Both the position numbers and the translations under genes were made by a program. From the NCBI GenBank assembly GCA_022616275.1, contig JAKEFB010000095.1, positions 1 to 61,652 of the forward strand: DNA of 61,652 nucleotides, written 5' to 3'. Shown here piece after piece: positions 36,904 to 45,098 of the stretch. The notes beneath the pieces are model-generated. The model did no database searches and was not told the origin of the DNA. It worked only from the letters and a program-made list of their open reading frames with translations. The first letter of the stretch is position 1. Every line of letters starts with the position of its first letter. The DNA comes from Chloroflexota bacterium. Its GTDB lineage: Bacteria; Chloroflexota; Anaerolineae; Promineifilales; Promineifilaceae.

Positions 36904-37865
36904 CTGCCTGAAGTAACCCCTACCCAATCGGCTGTGGTCCGGTAAAAAGGCAGAGCAAACGCGTCAACAGTACACCTGATGCTCTCTATCTCTGTGGGCG
37001 TCATCTCTCGCTGCCACTTATCAGCCTGTCCGGCGCTCAACCGCTTGCCAGAGTACAGGCCCAGGGCGTGATTCGTGGAGCTATGAATCACGTATTGTTC
37101 GACCTGCCTGGTCCAGGCCAGGCCAAACGCCTGAAAAAGGTGGCGGAATTGGGCTACCGGCCCGGCACACAGGGCCTCGTAGAAAACAACCTGCCATTCG
37201 GGATGGCAGGCCAGGGCATCGGCCAGGACCCGGTGCCGGCTGGCCCAGATGGCGGCCAATATCTCCAGCGGCGTCTGGGCGCTCTCCAGGACAGCCCGGT
37301 ATGGCTCCAGGGGTCCGGCCCACAACCGCGACTGGTGTAAGATGGCCTGCCTGGAGCGTTCGGCGTCAGTGCCCTGCTTAAGCTCCGACAAGATCGTGGG
37401 GCAGGGATGGCGAATAACCACCAGCACGGCCGGGTCATAGCGGCCAGCCAGCCATTCCAGGCACATAAAGGCAGCGACCTCTTTGACGACGATGCGGTAG
37501 CCCGGCAGCAGGCGGTGCCAGGCGGCGCGGCGCCAGCGCCGGCCGTAGGGCAGGCCACGGAAGGCGGCGTCAAAGGCCTGTTCAAATAACCTGTCGTGGT
37601 CGCCCGGCTGCAAATAGCGAAACCAGGTTTCAGCCCCCCCGTGCCCCATAATTACTGGACTGCCCGGCTCAAAACAGTATAGCGCGCGCCGGGCGGTGGC
37701 AAAAACATTGCCCACCCAGGTAGTTCCGCTGCGGCCATGGCCGGCAATGAGCAGCGGCCGGCGGCCAACCTGCCATTTGTTCAACAGCCCTAACACGGCC
37801 GGGTGCAACATCGTGGCGCCCGGCCCGGTTGCCGGCCAGTTGTCCGCTTTAGCGGGCGCGCTCAT
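36900..37865 (-). CDS. sulfotransferase family protein
   Basis: 'RPLLIAGHGRSGTTWVGNVF' at about residues 37-56 is the 5'-phosphosulfate loop; 'PAVLVVIRHPCPTILSELKQ' is the 3'-phosphate region; 'WQVVFYEALCAGPVAQFRHL' the Y-E-x-L element. 321 residues, ATG start. The stop overlaps the following phosphodiesterase start. It lies directly after the Wzm/Wzt export genes. Confidence 0.8.
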   Translation of the reverse strand: MSAPAKADNWPATGPGATMLHPAVLGLLNKWQVGRRPLLIAGHGRSGTTWVGNVFATARRALYCFEPGSPVIMGHGGAETWFRYLQPGDHDRLFEQAFDAAFRGLPYGRRWRRAAWHRLLPGYRIVVKEVAAFMCLEWLAGRYDPAVLVVIRHPCPTILSELKQGTDAERSRQAILHQSRLWAGPLEPYRAVLESAQTPLEILAAIWASRHRVLADALACHPEWQVVFYEALCAGPVAQFRHLFQAFGLAWTRQVEQYVIHSSTNHALGLYSGKRLSAGQADKWQREMTPTEIESIRCTVDAFALPFYRTTADWVGVTSGR

Positions 37866-37889
37866 GGTTTTCAGCCAGTTCGGGTTGAA

Positions 37890-39119
37890 TCACCCCTCAA
37901 CCGCAATCCGGCCGACGCGGGGCACGAAAACGCCGCCACGTTCCCGAGAACTCAGGCCCAGCCCTGTTACCTGGAACCATTGCGAATGCCCCTGGCTTAA
38001 GGGAACGTCCATACCGCCCAGGATACGGGCTTCGACGACGTACGCTCCCCCGGTGAGCTGCAAGGGATCTACGACCACCGAGATAGCGCCAGCTCCCGCC
38101 AGGGCTTCTAATTGATGGCCGTAATCGGCCGTGCGGATCATGGCACTGGTAATACCATCGGCGCGCACAAAGTGGAGCACCAGGTTAGGAGTGGGAATAG
38201 GCTCGTGGGCCTGGAAGGACACCCGCACCTCGACCGGATCGGACCAGTTCAATTCCTCTATCTTTGCGCCGTTCAAGTCGCAAAGCTCAACCCGGGTAAT
38301 GTCCACCGCCGAACCTCCAGGCTCGCCGTTGCGGGCCACGATTCGCGCCCGGCTTTGGCTTTGCTCCTCGTGGTACCAGTGCTCGTAGGCATTGATGGCC
38401 TGGACCACGTCGCCCTGGGTGTGGACCCGGCCGTTGGCCAGAAAAATGCCCTGGTCACAAACATTTTTGACCATATAAAGATTGTGGGAGACGAACACAA
38501 TCGTCGTCCCCATCTCCTGCAGCTCCCGGATGCGCTCAATGCAGCGCTGGCGAAATTGCGAATCACCCACGGCCAGCACCTCGTCTACCAGGAGAATGTC
38601 TGGTTCCACGTGGGCGGCCACGGCAAAGCCCAGCCGGACCTGCATGCCGGAGGAATAGCGTTTGATAGGTGTATCTATAAACTTTTCCAGCCCGGCAAAG
38701 CTGACGATCTGGTCGAAGAGACGCTTGACCTTTTTCAGAGGCATACCCAGGATAGCCGCGTTCAGGTAGATGTTCTCTCGGCCGGTCAGGTCCATGTGGA
38801 AGCCGGCGCCCAACTCGATGAGCGAGGCCACGCGGCCGCTGGTAGCCACCCAGCCGGAAGTAGGTTGGGTAATGCGGGCCAGGAGCTTAAGGGCCGTGGA
38901 CTTGCCGGCTCCGTTGGGCCCAATGAGACCCAACGCCTGGCCACCGGGCAGTTCAAAGCTGACGTCGCGCAGCGCCCACAGGATATTCCCCGCTGCTTTG
39001 GTTCCCGGCCGCCCCAGCAACCGGCCGGTCGTGCGGCCCAGGAATTCGCGCAGGTTGGTCTGCCCGGCGCCCAGGCGGTATCGCTTGGAGACGTTGTCAA
39101 AGCGTAAAGCGGTAGTCAT
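37890..39119 (-). CDS. wzt: ABC transporter ATPase for polysaccharide export, with C-terminal glycan-binding domain
   Basis: Energises export of a lipid-linked glycan with the permease encoded just upstream. Walker A 'GPNGAGKST' (67-75), signature 'YSSGMQVRLGFAVA', Walker B 'DILLVDEVLAVGD', H-loop 'VFVSHNLYMV'. Residues from about 265 form the Wzt_C immunoglobulin-like domain ('VEVRVSFQAHEPIPTPNL', 'AYVVEARILGG'), which in O9a-type systems recognises a terminal modification of the finished chain. The ATG shares one base with the upstream TGA. The presence of Wzt_C predicts that the exported chain carries a non-reducing-end cap. Confidence 0.92.
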   Translation of the reverse strand: MTTALRFDNVSKRYRLGAGQTNLREFLGRTTGRLLGRPGTKAAGNILWALRDVSFELPGGQALGLIGPNGAGKSTALKLLARITQPTSGWVATSGRVASLIELGAGFHMDLTGRENIYLNAAILGMPLKKVKRLFDQIVSFAGLEKFIDTPIKRYSSGMQVRLGFAVAAHVEPDILLVDEVLAVGDSQFRQRCIERIRELQEMGTTIVFVSHNLYMVKNVCDQGIFLANGRVHTQGDVVQAINAYEHWYHEEQSQSRARIVARNGEPGGSAVDITRVELCDLNGAKIEELNWSDPVEVRVSFQAHEPIPTPNLVLHFVRADGITSAMIRTADYGHQLEALAGAGAISVVVDPLQLTGGAYVVEARILGGMDVPLSQGHSQWFQVTGLGLSSRERGGVFVPRVGRIAVEG

Positions 39120-39910
39120 CAGATGATATCTGCAAAGGACGTTTCTAGACGCTTGAGGACCAGGTAGCCGGTGAGAAAGATGATCAAAGAGAGGATAGTG
39201 GCCACCGGCAGGTAGCTGCCCGGCGGCTGGCCATAGAGCAAGACCCGGCGATAAGCGTCAATGAGAACGGCCATGGGATTCAAGACCAGGTAATACGGCC
39301 GGATGCTCTCGTGGACCATGCTCACCGGGTAAATAATGGGCGTGACAAACAGCATCACCTGCAGCAGCAGCGGGATCAAGAAACGGACGTCGCGAAAGCG
39401 AACGGTGACGGCCGCGCTAAAAAAGGAAATACCCAGCATCAACAAAATCTGCACGGCCAGCAAGAAGGGCAGCCACAAGACCATCCACGTCAGCGGCACG
39501 TCGTAAATAAAAAGCATGACCACAAAGACGGTCGAGGCCACCAGGAAATCAAAAAGGCCAACTCCCACTTTGGCCATTGGCAAAATCTCGCGTGGAAAAT
39601 AAGTCTTAACGACCAGGTTCAGGTTGTTAATCATGCTGGGCGCCCCCTGGTTGATGGCGTTGGTAAAAAACGTCCAGGGTAGCAAAGCCGAATAATAGAA
39701 GATGGGATAAGCCACGCCGCCCGTCTCAATCAAGCCCCGCAAGAAAGTGGCCACAATCGTAAAGGCCGTCATCAGCGCCAGCGGCTGGAGGATCGCCCAG
39801 GTCGCACCAAAAAACGATTGTTTGTAGCGCACGGTAACTTCGCGAACCGTCCAGATCCACAGCAATTCGCGAAAACGGTAAAGTTCTTTCAGCCCGATAA
39901 CCATAGACAT
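39119..39910 (-). CDS. wzm: ABC-2 type polysaccharide export permease
   Basis: Membrane partner of the ATPase downstream. 'LWIWTVREVTVRYKQSFFGA' and 'TWAILQPLALMTAFTIV' are the N-terminal amphipathic and first membrane helix of the Wzm/TagG family; six helices are evident in 263 residues. 'FYSALLPWTFFTNAINQGAP' is also conserved in the family. An ATG two codons further in is an alternative start. Coupled to the ATPase gene by a one-base overlap. Confidence 0.92.
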   Translation of the reverse strand: MSMVIGLKELYRFRELLWIWTVREVTVRYKQSFFGATWAILQPLALMTAFTIVATFLRGLIETGGVAYPIFYYSALLPWTFFTNAINQGAPSMINNLNLVVKTYFPREILPMAKVGVGLFDFLVASTVFVVMLFIYDVPLTWMVLWLPFLLAVQILLMLGISFFSAAVTVRFRDVRFLIPLLLQVMLFVTPIIYPVSMVHESIRPYYLVLNPMAVLIDAYRRVLLYGQPPGSYLPVATILSLIIFLTGYLVLKRLETSFADII

Positions 39911-39914
39911 CCAG

Positions 39915-39979
39915 AAGTGCCTGGCACTGAGTGAGACACCTTTATTAGACCAGGTCGCTCTACTCAGTGCCAGGCACTT
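39915..39979. repeat. perfect 18-bp inverted repeat in the gap upstream of wzm
   Basis: AAGTGCCTGGCACTGAGT (39915-39932) and its exact reverse complement (39962-39979) are separated by 29 bases. The element fills the 75-base junction between the preceding gene (stop at 39986) and the permease start (39910). The core AGTGCCTGGCA(CT) also appears near 28484 and 28534. No U run follows, so termination is not implied. Confidence 0.8.
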
Positions 39980-39985
39980 GGTCAG

Positions 39986-40966
39986 TTAGAAAATCTCCCG
40001 CTCGCGCATCATCTGGAACATCTCCTGGGCGACCGGCTTAAAACGCTCCAGCGGCCAGTGGGCAAAGTCTACCTGCTCCTGCACCCCTTCTCGCTTCAAA
40101 ATCCGGTCAACGTCTACCACTGAAAAGTCGAGCTGGCGCGACAGGTCGTAGAGGGCCAGGTTGAATTCTCTGCGCCGCACCATATTGGAGCTACCGACAA
40201 ACTGAAAATTATGCGTTAAGTCACCTGGCTCGATGCCCAGGACGTTAAAGACGAGAATATAGGCGCCGGTGTGTTCGCGAACCAGTTGAATAATCCGGGT
40301 GAAGTTAGCCATAGACTCTTCGGCGCTGAGCCGGCCCACCTTCTCGAAATTTTTATTAAACCACATCACCGACAACATATCATTCAGAACCCGGTCCATG
40401 GACTGGTTCAGCCACCAGCCGCCGGGATCAACCAGAAAGCCGTGCTCGCGGTGGCGGTAAAGGGTGCGGGCAAAATCCGGTCCAATAGACAGGACGACCA
40501 CCGTCTTGGGAAATTCCTCCAGGCCATGAATGCCTGGAACGGTAAAAGTTTCGTGGAACAACACCGGCCGGAAATAGCCCGGCTTAAGCCGTAGCTTTTC
40601 CAGCGCAAGATTGAAGGACTCTTGTGGAATTTCTTCCAGGGATTGCAGGAGCAGGCTGGAATGGGAGCTGGAGGCGCCTATGCCGGACTTATAGATACAG
40701 CAGGTGCCATTTAACACCGGCTCGATAAACGGCTCGCAGGCAAAGGCGGCCGGAACGTCGCAGCCACCGCGCAGGTAAATGCCAATGCGCCTGTTATTGC
40801 GCCGGCCCGACCAGAAGGTGACGTAATTGCGTCCTTGCTGCCTTTTCTGAAAAGCAGCCCTGACGTTTTGGTACTGCCGCCGTAGAAACCGCTCCAGGAT
40901 CGGATTGGCGCCGGCGATAGTCCGCCCCATTTGCAGCCCCTTTTGCCATATACCGCTACTTTCCAT
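39986..40966 (-). CDS. SGNH-like protein of unknown function
   Basis: I do not know the family by name. The protein looks like an alpha/beta hydrolase-type SGNH relative: 'RIGIYLRGGCDVPAAFACEP' where block I would be, 'TVVVLSIGPDFARTLYRHRE', 'YILVFNVLGIEPGDLTHNFQ', 'SVVDVDRILKREG' and, near the C-terminus, Asp-x-x-His in 'DFAHWPLERFKPVAQEM'. It shares the middle part (GFLVDPGGWW versus GYLLYPPPGW; N-L-A-L-x-[ED]-L-S-R-Q) with the next gene upstream, so the two are paralogs. 326 residues, no signal peptide. Position between the halopyrrole genes and the exporter suggests acyl transfer or hydrolysis on the modified glycan; this is inference. Confidence 0.5.
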   Translation of the reverse strand: MESSGIWQKGLQMGRTIAGANPILERFLRRQYQNVRAAFQKRQQGRNYVTFWSGRRNNRRIGIYLRGGCDVPAAFACEPFIEPVLNGTCCIYKSGIGASSSHSSLLLQSLEEIPQESFNLALEKLRLKPGYFRPVLFHETFTVPGIHGLEEFPKTVVVLSIGPDFARTLYRHREHGFLVDPGGWWLNQSMDRVLNDMLSVMWFNKNFEKVGRLSAEESMANFTRIIQLVREHTGAYILVFNVLGIEPGDLTHNFQFVGSSNMVRRREFNLALYDLSRQLDFSVVDVDRILKREGVQEQVDFAHWPLERFKPVAQEMFQMMREREIF

Positions 40967-40987
40967 AGGTGTTTTCCTTACTACATT

Positions 40988-41053
40988 CTGACGACAGCCG
41001 ACTGACGACAGCCGACAGGAGAGTCTATTGAGTCGTCCGTCGTCCGTCGTCCA
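40988..41053. repeat. 14-bp and 7-bp tandem arrays in inverted arrangement
   Basis: Two adjoining 14-bp units CTGACGACAGCCGA (40988-41001, 41002-41015) are followed after 18 bases by CGTCCGT twice plus CGTCC (41034-41052). GACGAC and GTCGTC cores are reverse complements, so the halves can pair. The element fills the gap between the paralogous genes at 39986 and 41059. Confidence 0.85.
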
Positions 41054-41058
41054 ACTTC

Positions 41059-42303
41059 CTAAATGGACCCTTCCAACGAATTGGCCACGACCCGGAAAGA
41101 GGGAGCCGCGGCAACGGCCTGCTCGTCCAACTCGGCCGGCTCAGCCTCTTTGGCGCTCAAGACCGCCAGTAAATCCTCAACAGTGCAATACGCTTCCTCG
41201 GCCACGTATTTCTTGCGTAGAAATCCCTCGTTGGCGGAGACCACCCGCACCAACCAGGCCCAGTCGCGGGTATTCGTCTCGGCCGCCTGGAGTTTTTCTG
41301 GCTGGCCGGCGTTCAGGCGCTTCAGGCGCTTGAACTCTTCTACTCTAAGGTCGAATAAATTATCACCGATGCTCACCCATTCCCCCTCCTGTTTGTGCCA
41401 CCTGATAATCGAACCACCTTGAAACTGCCGTTCCAACTGGGGCAATACCAATTTCCAAAGCAAGGCTTGTTGTTCAAAAAAGCCGCTGTCTTCCACAATG
41501 CGCAGAAATTCGCGGCCGATGGCCTGGTACGCTTCCGGGGAGTATTCAAACACCCGCCGGACGTGAGCCCGGCCGCCCAGCTCGGCGAGAAGGCGATCTA
41601 CGTCAACCAGGGAGATACCCTCTTGCCGCGAAAGCTCGATCAAGGCTAGGTTGAACCGGTGGGCGCGCAGCGCCAGCGTATCGGCCACCTGGTAATAGTT
41701 GTGGCTGGTATCGTCTGGATCGAATGAAGCGCAACCATAAACGATCACCTGGGCTTTCAATTCATCCTTCAAGTAACGCACCAGGCGAGTAAAGCTCTGC
41801 CGGAACTCCGCTACGGTAATGTGGCCCCGTGGCGTGAACTGCTCCTGGAACCAGCGCCGCTGTGCTGGCGACCAGCGTTGCTCCCAGCCGGGCGGGGGAT
41901 AAAGCAGGTAGCCGGCCTGGCGGTGCTGCCAGAGTTCGTGGGCTATTTCGGGTTGGAGGGAGAGGGCAACCACGTCCACTGGCCCCTCCAGGAGACGGCT
42001 TTGAAACTGGGCGGCGATAAAGTCATCGTCAAGCCCCTGCTGGCGCAGCTCATCAGGTAAAGAGACGCCCTCCAGTTGCTGTAACAAGAGGTCGGCCCGC
42101 CAGCACGGTTCGTGAGTGATCTGGACGGCTACCGTCCCATCGTACTTCTCACCGACCCAATCCCGGAAAGCATGGTCTAATACCGTCCCGCCCTCCGGCC
42201 GGGCCAGCAGCGAAGCCACGAGGTCCTCGTTGCCCTTAAGAAAAAGGCGCACGGTTTGCCCGCCGCCAACTTTGGGCTGTGATACCCGTTCTTCTACTAT
42301 CAT
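41059..42303 (-). CDS. SGNH-like protein fused to a lipoyl/biotinyl-like domain
   Basis: Residues about 55-275 resemble the downstream paralog ('TVAVQITHEPCWRADLLLQQ', 'VIVYGCASFDPDDTSHNYY', 'NLALIELSRQEGISLVDVDR') but the C-terminal Asp-x-x-His is lost ('VFEYSPEAYQAIGREF'). Residues 296-319 (GSIIRWHKQEGEWVSIGDNL) and 354-383 (VVSANEGFLRKKYVAEEAYC, TVEDLLAVL) match the two half-repeats of a lipoyl/biotinyl hammerhead fold, separated by an insertion and without the usual modified Lys in the turn. 414 residues, ATG start, 7-bp repeat array just upstream. Function unknown. Confidence 0.5.
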   Translation of the reverse strand: MIVEERVSQPKVGGGQTVRLFLKGNEDLVASLLARPEGGTVLDHAFRDWVGEKYDGTVAVQITHEPCWRADLLLQQLEGVSLPDELRQQGLDDDFIAAQFQSRLLEGPVDVVALSLQPEIAHELWQHRQAGYLLYPPPGWEQRWSPAQRRWFQEQFTPRGHITVAEFRQSFTRLVRYLKDELKAQVIVYGCASFDPDDTSHNYYQVADTLALRAHRFNLALIELSRQEGISLVDVDRLLAELGGRAHVRRVFEYSPEAYQAIGREFLRIVEDSGFFEQQALLWKLVLPQLERQFQGGSIIRWHKQEGEWVSIGDNLFDLRVEEFKRLKRLNAGQPEKLQAAETNTRDWAWLVRVVSANEGFLRKKYVAEEAYCTVEDLLAVLSAKEAEPAELDEQAVAAAPSFRVVANSLEGSI

Positions 42304-42320
42304 ATTCGCACTATCACACT

Positions 42321-42350
42321 ATCGTCCATCGTCCGTCGTCTGTCGTCCGC
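42321..42350. repeat. 7-bp tandem array (RTCGTCY)
   Basis: Four 7-bp units, ATCGTCC, ATCGTCC, GTCGTCT and GTCGTCC (42321-42348), fill the gap between the acyltransferase stop (42351) and the start of the next gene (42303). Same family as 33488-33530 and 40988-41053. Confidence 0.85.
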
Positions 42351-43436
42351 TTATCCAAACACATAACGATAACCCACTCTCGTGACTGGCCACTTGACGG
42401 TCAGCGACATCAACAGCAGCGGCGCGCCCAGCCCGACGACGAATAATATCCCCTGGTACAGGAACGGTTGTCCCAGAATCCAGGGCGCCTTGTTGTAAAT
42501 GATCGAAGAAGCGACGTACATGGCCGGGCTGTTAGCCAGGTAAATGCCCAGCGACTTGATACCTAATTCGGTCAACTGGCTGCTATAAGGTAATCTGGCT
42601 TTGTCAAAGGCGATGAAGGTGAGCAGCACAGCCAGCGAGAAAAACTCCCGGGCCAAACCGGTGAAGTTTGGGCCGAGCCAGACGCCCGGCGTCGCCAGGC
42701 GGTTGACCAACGCATATTCGACTACGCTCAACAGGCCAAACAGAATCATCGCCGCCAACAGCAGCCAGCGAAAACGCAGCAGCCACGGTTTGAACTGGGC
42801 CAGGTGCAGACTAAAGACCATACCAAAGACAAACCAGAAGAGACGGCCGGGAAAGAACCAGATTGGTGTGGCCCGCAGAATCAGTTGCCGGCCGGGCAAG
42901 GCAACGTCCAGAATGGCCAGGTATTGTACGGCTTGCAAGACCAGGTGCAGCAGGAGGGTGCTAACGAGCAACAGCTTCCACCGTTTCTTGGCCAGGGGAA
43001 CGAGAAGCGGCGACAGCAAATAAAATTGAATAATCAGTGGGATGTAGTAATAGGCCCGTAGCGCTTCCCCTATCGAGGCCGGCGGCCGCATGAGCAGCGC
43101 GAAGTGAATAACCGTCCAGATGAAGCAAGGGACCAGCAACACCTTGATCCGGCTGGCCAGGGCCTCCCTGTTCAGTCGCGACTGCTGGCCGGTGGCCAGG
43201 AAGGCGATGAAAAAGCCCGAAACAAAAATGAAGGCCGGAATTGCGAAGCCGGACAGTTGCCGCACGGCCAGCATGATGGTGTAGGTAAGCGAGCCCAACT
43301 GGTCGTAATTAGGCGTCTCAACCGGCCGGTAGCGGTCGGTCCACAGGAACATGGCCTGAAAGCCGTAAACGACGGCGTGAAAAACCGGCAGGAAAAAGGC
43401 CGCCAGGCCATTCAGCAATAACAGTCGCCGGGCCAT
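42351..43436 (-). CDS. acyltransferase family 3 integral membrane protein
   Basis: About ten membrane helices in 361 residues, with the family hallmarks: a conserved His at the end of the first helix (FLPVFHAVVYGF), 'IPAFIFVSGFFIAFLATG', a long basic cytoplasmic loop with 'RIKVLLVPCFIWTVIHF', and 'QFYLLSPLLVPLAKKRW'. Members (OafA, NolL, Oac) esterify sugars at the membrane, usually with acetate but in some antibiotics with larger acyl groups. It lies 45 bases after a free-standing carrier protein gene, which suggests that it, or a partner, uses a carrier-bound acyl group. ATG at 43436. Confidence 0.85.
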   Translation of the reverse strand: MARRLLLLNGLAAFFLPVFHAVVYGFQAMFLWTDRYRPVETPNYDQLGSLTYTIMLAVRQLSGFAIPAFIFVSGFFIAFLATGQQSRLNREALASRIKVLLVPCFIWTVIHFALLMRPPASIGEALRAYYYIPLIIQFYLLSPLLVPLAKKRWKLLLVSTLLLHLVLQAVQYLAILDVALPGRQLILRATPIWFFPGRLFWFVFGMVFSLHLAQFKPWLLRFRWLLLAAMILFGLLSVVEYALVNRLATPGVWLGPNFTGLAREFFSLAVLLTFIAFDKARLPYSSQLTELGIKSLGIYLANSPAMYVASSIIYNKAPWILGQPFLYQGILFVVGLGAPLLLMSLTVKWPVTRVGYRYVFG

Positions 43437-43481
43437 TGAGTCACTCTGTTGATCATCACGAGCGGCGTGACGTCAGGGTTA

Positions 43482-43730
43482 TCAGGCTGCGGAACGCTGC
43501 TCGACCAGCCGCTTGATGGCCTCAATCGAACAGAAATTTTCCAGGACCACATCTTCCGGCTGTATCTGGGCCCCCAACCGCTGTTCAAGGTAATTGATCA
43601 GCATGAGAATGCCCAACGAGTCAATCACGCCGGCCTCGATCAGGTTCTGGCCATTCAATTCAAGCCCGGGTTTGTCCTGTAGAAACTCTTGAGTAATAAA
43701 CTCTTTAATTAATTGTTCGATATTGTTCAT
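43482..43730 (-). CDS. free-standing acyl/peptidyl carrier protein (carrier 1)
   Basis: 82 residues, acidic four-helix carrier. The phosphopantetheine attachment site is Ser38 in 'GVIDSLGILMLINYLEQ'. Start ATG follows AGGAG. It lies between a flavin halogenase gene and the membrane acyltransferase gene, which fits a role as the second carrier that hands the finished acyl group to a sugar transferase, as CloN1 does in clorobiocin assembly; that role is inference. No ketosynthase or other fatty-acid genes are nearby, so a housekeeping ACP is unlikely. Confidence 0.85.
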   Translation of the reverse strand: MNNIEQLIKEFITQEFLQDKPGLELNGQNLIEAGVIDSLGILMLINYLEQRLGAQIQPEDVVLENFCSIEAIKRLVEQRSAA

Positions 43731-43754
43731 GAGATATTCTCCTAATATTGCTTA

Positions 43755-45080
43755 TTAATCATACTCCACATCAGTAGCCACCCAGATTGGCGCGCGCTCC
43801 GGCCGGTAACGAGAGCCAATTGGTACTGAATACTCGCCAGGCTTGTCATAGCCGCGTTCCCGCTTCAGCAACCTGCGCATCTCCAACAAGGCTTCAGAGG
43901 GCTGCCGCTCGTGCAACCGGCCGGCAAAAATGTCCAGCATCAGCTCCCTATAACGTTGGTGCATAAAGAGGGCAAAGGCTAATGGATATTCCCAGAAGGT
44001 ATCTATCATGTCCTCCAGCACGTCAATCCCCTTCTCCAGGAACAGCTCGTGCTCGGTAAAGGGGTTGGCCGCATCGCGGTTGGCCCCATTCAAGTAGCCC
44101 TTAATGACCTGTGCCGCCCGTTCTCCTTCCCACATGCTCAGGTACAGGCCAAACGAGAAAATGGGGTCAATAAAGCGGTGGGCATCACCCAGACACATAA
44201 AGCCTTTGCCAGTAAAGCCCTGGACCTGGTAGGAGTAGTTGGGGATCACCCGCACATCTTCCACCAGCTCAATTTCCGCCAGCCGCCGCTGGCACTCCGG
44301 GTTGATTTCCTGCAGTTCGCGCAGCAGGAAATCGCGCTTACTTTCTTTCTTGTCCAGGAAGTAAGCCGAGGGGATAACCACACCCACGCTGACCGTCTCG
44401 TCGTCCAACGGAATGAACCAGGACCAGTGGTACTTCTGCTGGTAGAAGATCAAGGTGTCGCCGTACTTAGGACCTTCATCACGTATGGCCCCTACTACCT
44501 GGGAGAAGATGGCAATCTGCTTGTCATAACTGCCAAGGTACTTCGGGCCGGTGACGCCGGCGTTGGCCAGGAAGGTATTCTGGCCGGAGCAGTCGAGCAC
44601 TACATCGGCCGCTACCTCCACCATGCTGCCATCGGCCAGCCGGACTTCCACGCCCCGCACAGCCCCGTCGTCGCCGACCAGCGGCCGGGTAGCCCGGCCG
44701 GGCAGCAGCGTTGCACCTCGCGCCACCGCTTCATCCAGCATCATTTTGTCGAAGTCCTGGCGGTGCACCTGCCAGGTAGATTGAGGATAGAGTTCCCAGT
44801 TATTATCACGAGCCATCACCGGCACAAACCAGGAGGTCTTGCCACTAGGGCCATAAACCGTCAGGCCGCGCTTAACCGGGTGCCGGCGGCTGAGCATCTC
44901 GGCTTCCAGGCCCAGCCGGCGGAGAACCCCCCCGGCCTCGCCGGACATAGATTCGCCAATGTGGTAGCGCGGAAACTCTTCCTTCTCGACAATGATGGAT
45001 TGGATGCCCTCATGCTTGAGGAACATCGCCGCCGTCGCGCCGCCAGGCCCTCCGCCCACAATCACCACATCTGTATTCAT
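43755..45080 (-). CDS. flavin-dependent halogenase 1
   Basis: Uses FADH2, O2 and halide to make a lysine-bound halogenating species that attacks an aromatic ring. FAD site 'VVIVGGGPGGATAAMFLKHE' (5-24); Lys70 in 'HPVKRGLTVYG' at the place of the chloramine lysine; halogenase signature W-x-W-x-I-P at 219-224 (WSWFIP); F-x-x-P-x-x-S-x-G at 303-311 (FIDPIFSFG). These separate it from ordinary FAD oxidoreductases. Strong SD GGGAGGAAG at 45082-45090. It is most similar to the halogenase at 50861-52183. 18 bases after the adenylation gene. Carrier-bound pyrrole is the likely substrate. Confidence 0.85.
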   Translation of the reverse strand: MNTDVVIVGGGPGGATAAMFLKHEGIQSIIVEKEEFPRYHIGESMSGEAGGVLRRLGLEAEMLSRRHPVKRGLTVYGPSGKTSWFVPVMARDNNWELYPQSTWQVHRQDFDKMMLDEAVARGATLLPGRATRPLVGDDGAVRGVEVRLADGSMVEVAADVVLDCSGQNTFLANAGVTGPKYLGSYDKQIAIFSQVVGAIRDEGPKYGDTLIFYQQKYHWSWFIPLDDETVSVGVVIPSAYFLDKKESKRDFLLRELQEINPECQRRLAEIELVEDVRVIPNYSYQVQGFTGKGFMCLGDAHRFIDPIFSFGLYLSMWEGERAAQVIKGYLNGANRDAANPFTEHELFLEKGIDVLEDMIDTFWEYPLAFALFMHQRYRELMLDIFAGRLHERQPSEALLEMRRLLKRERGYDKPGEYSVPIGSRYRPERAPIWVATDVEYD

Positions 45081-45098
45081 ACTTCCTCCCTATTGAAC

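Noticed and set aside
33488-42350. CRISPR array
   Set aside because: The units are 7 bp and directly adjoining with no spacers, and there are no cas genes.
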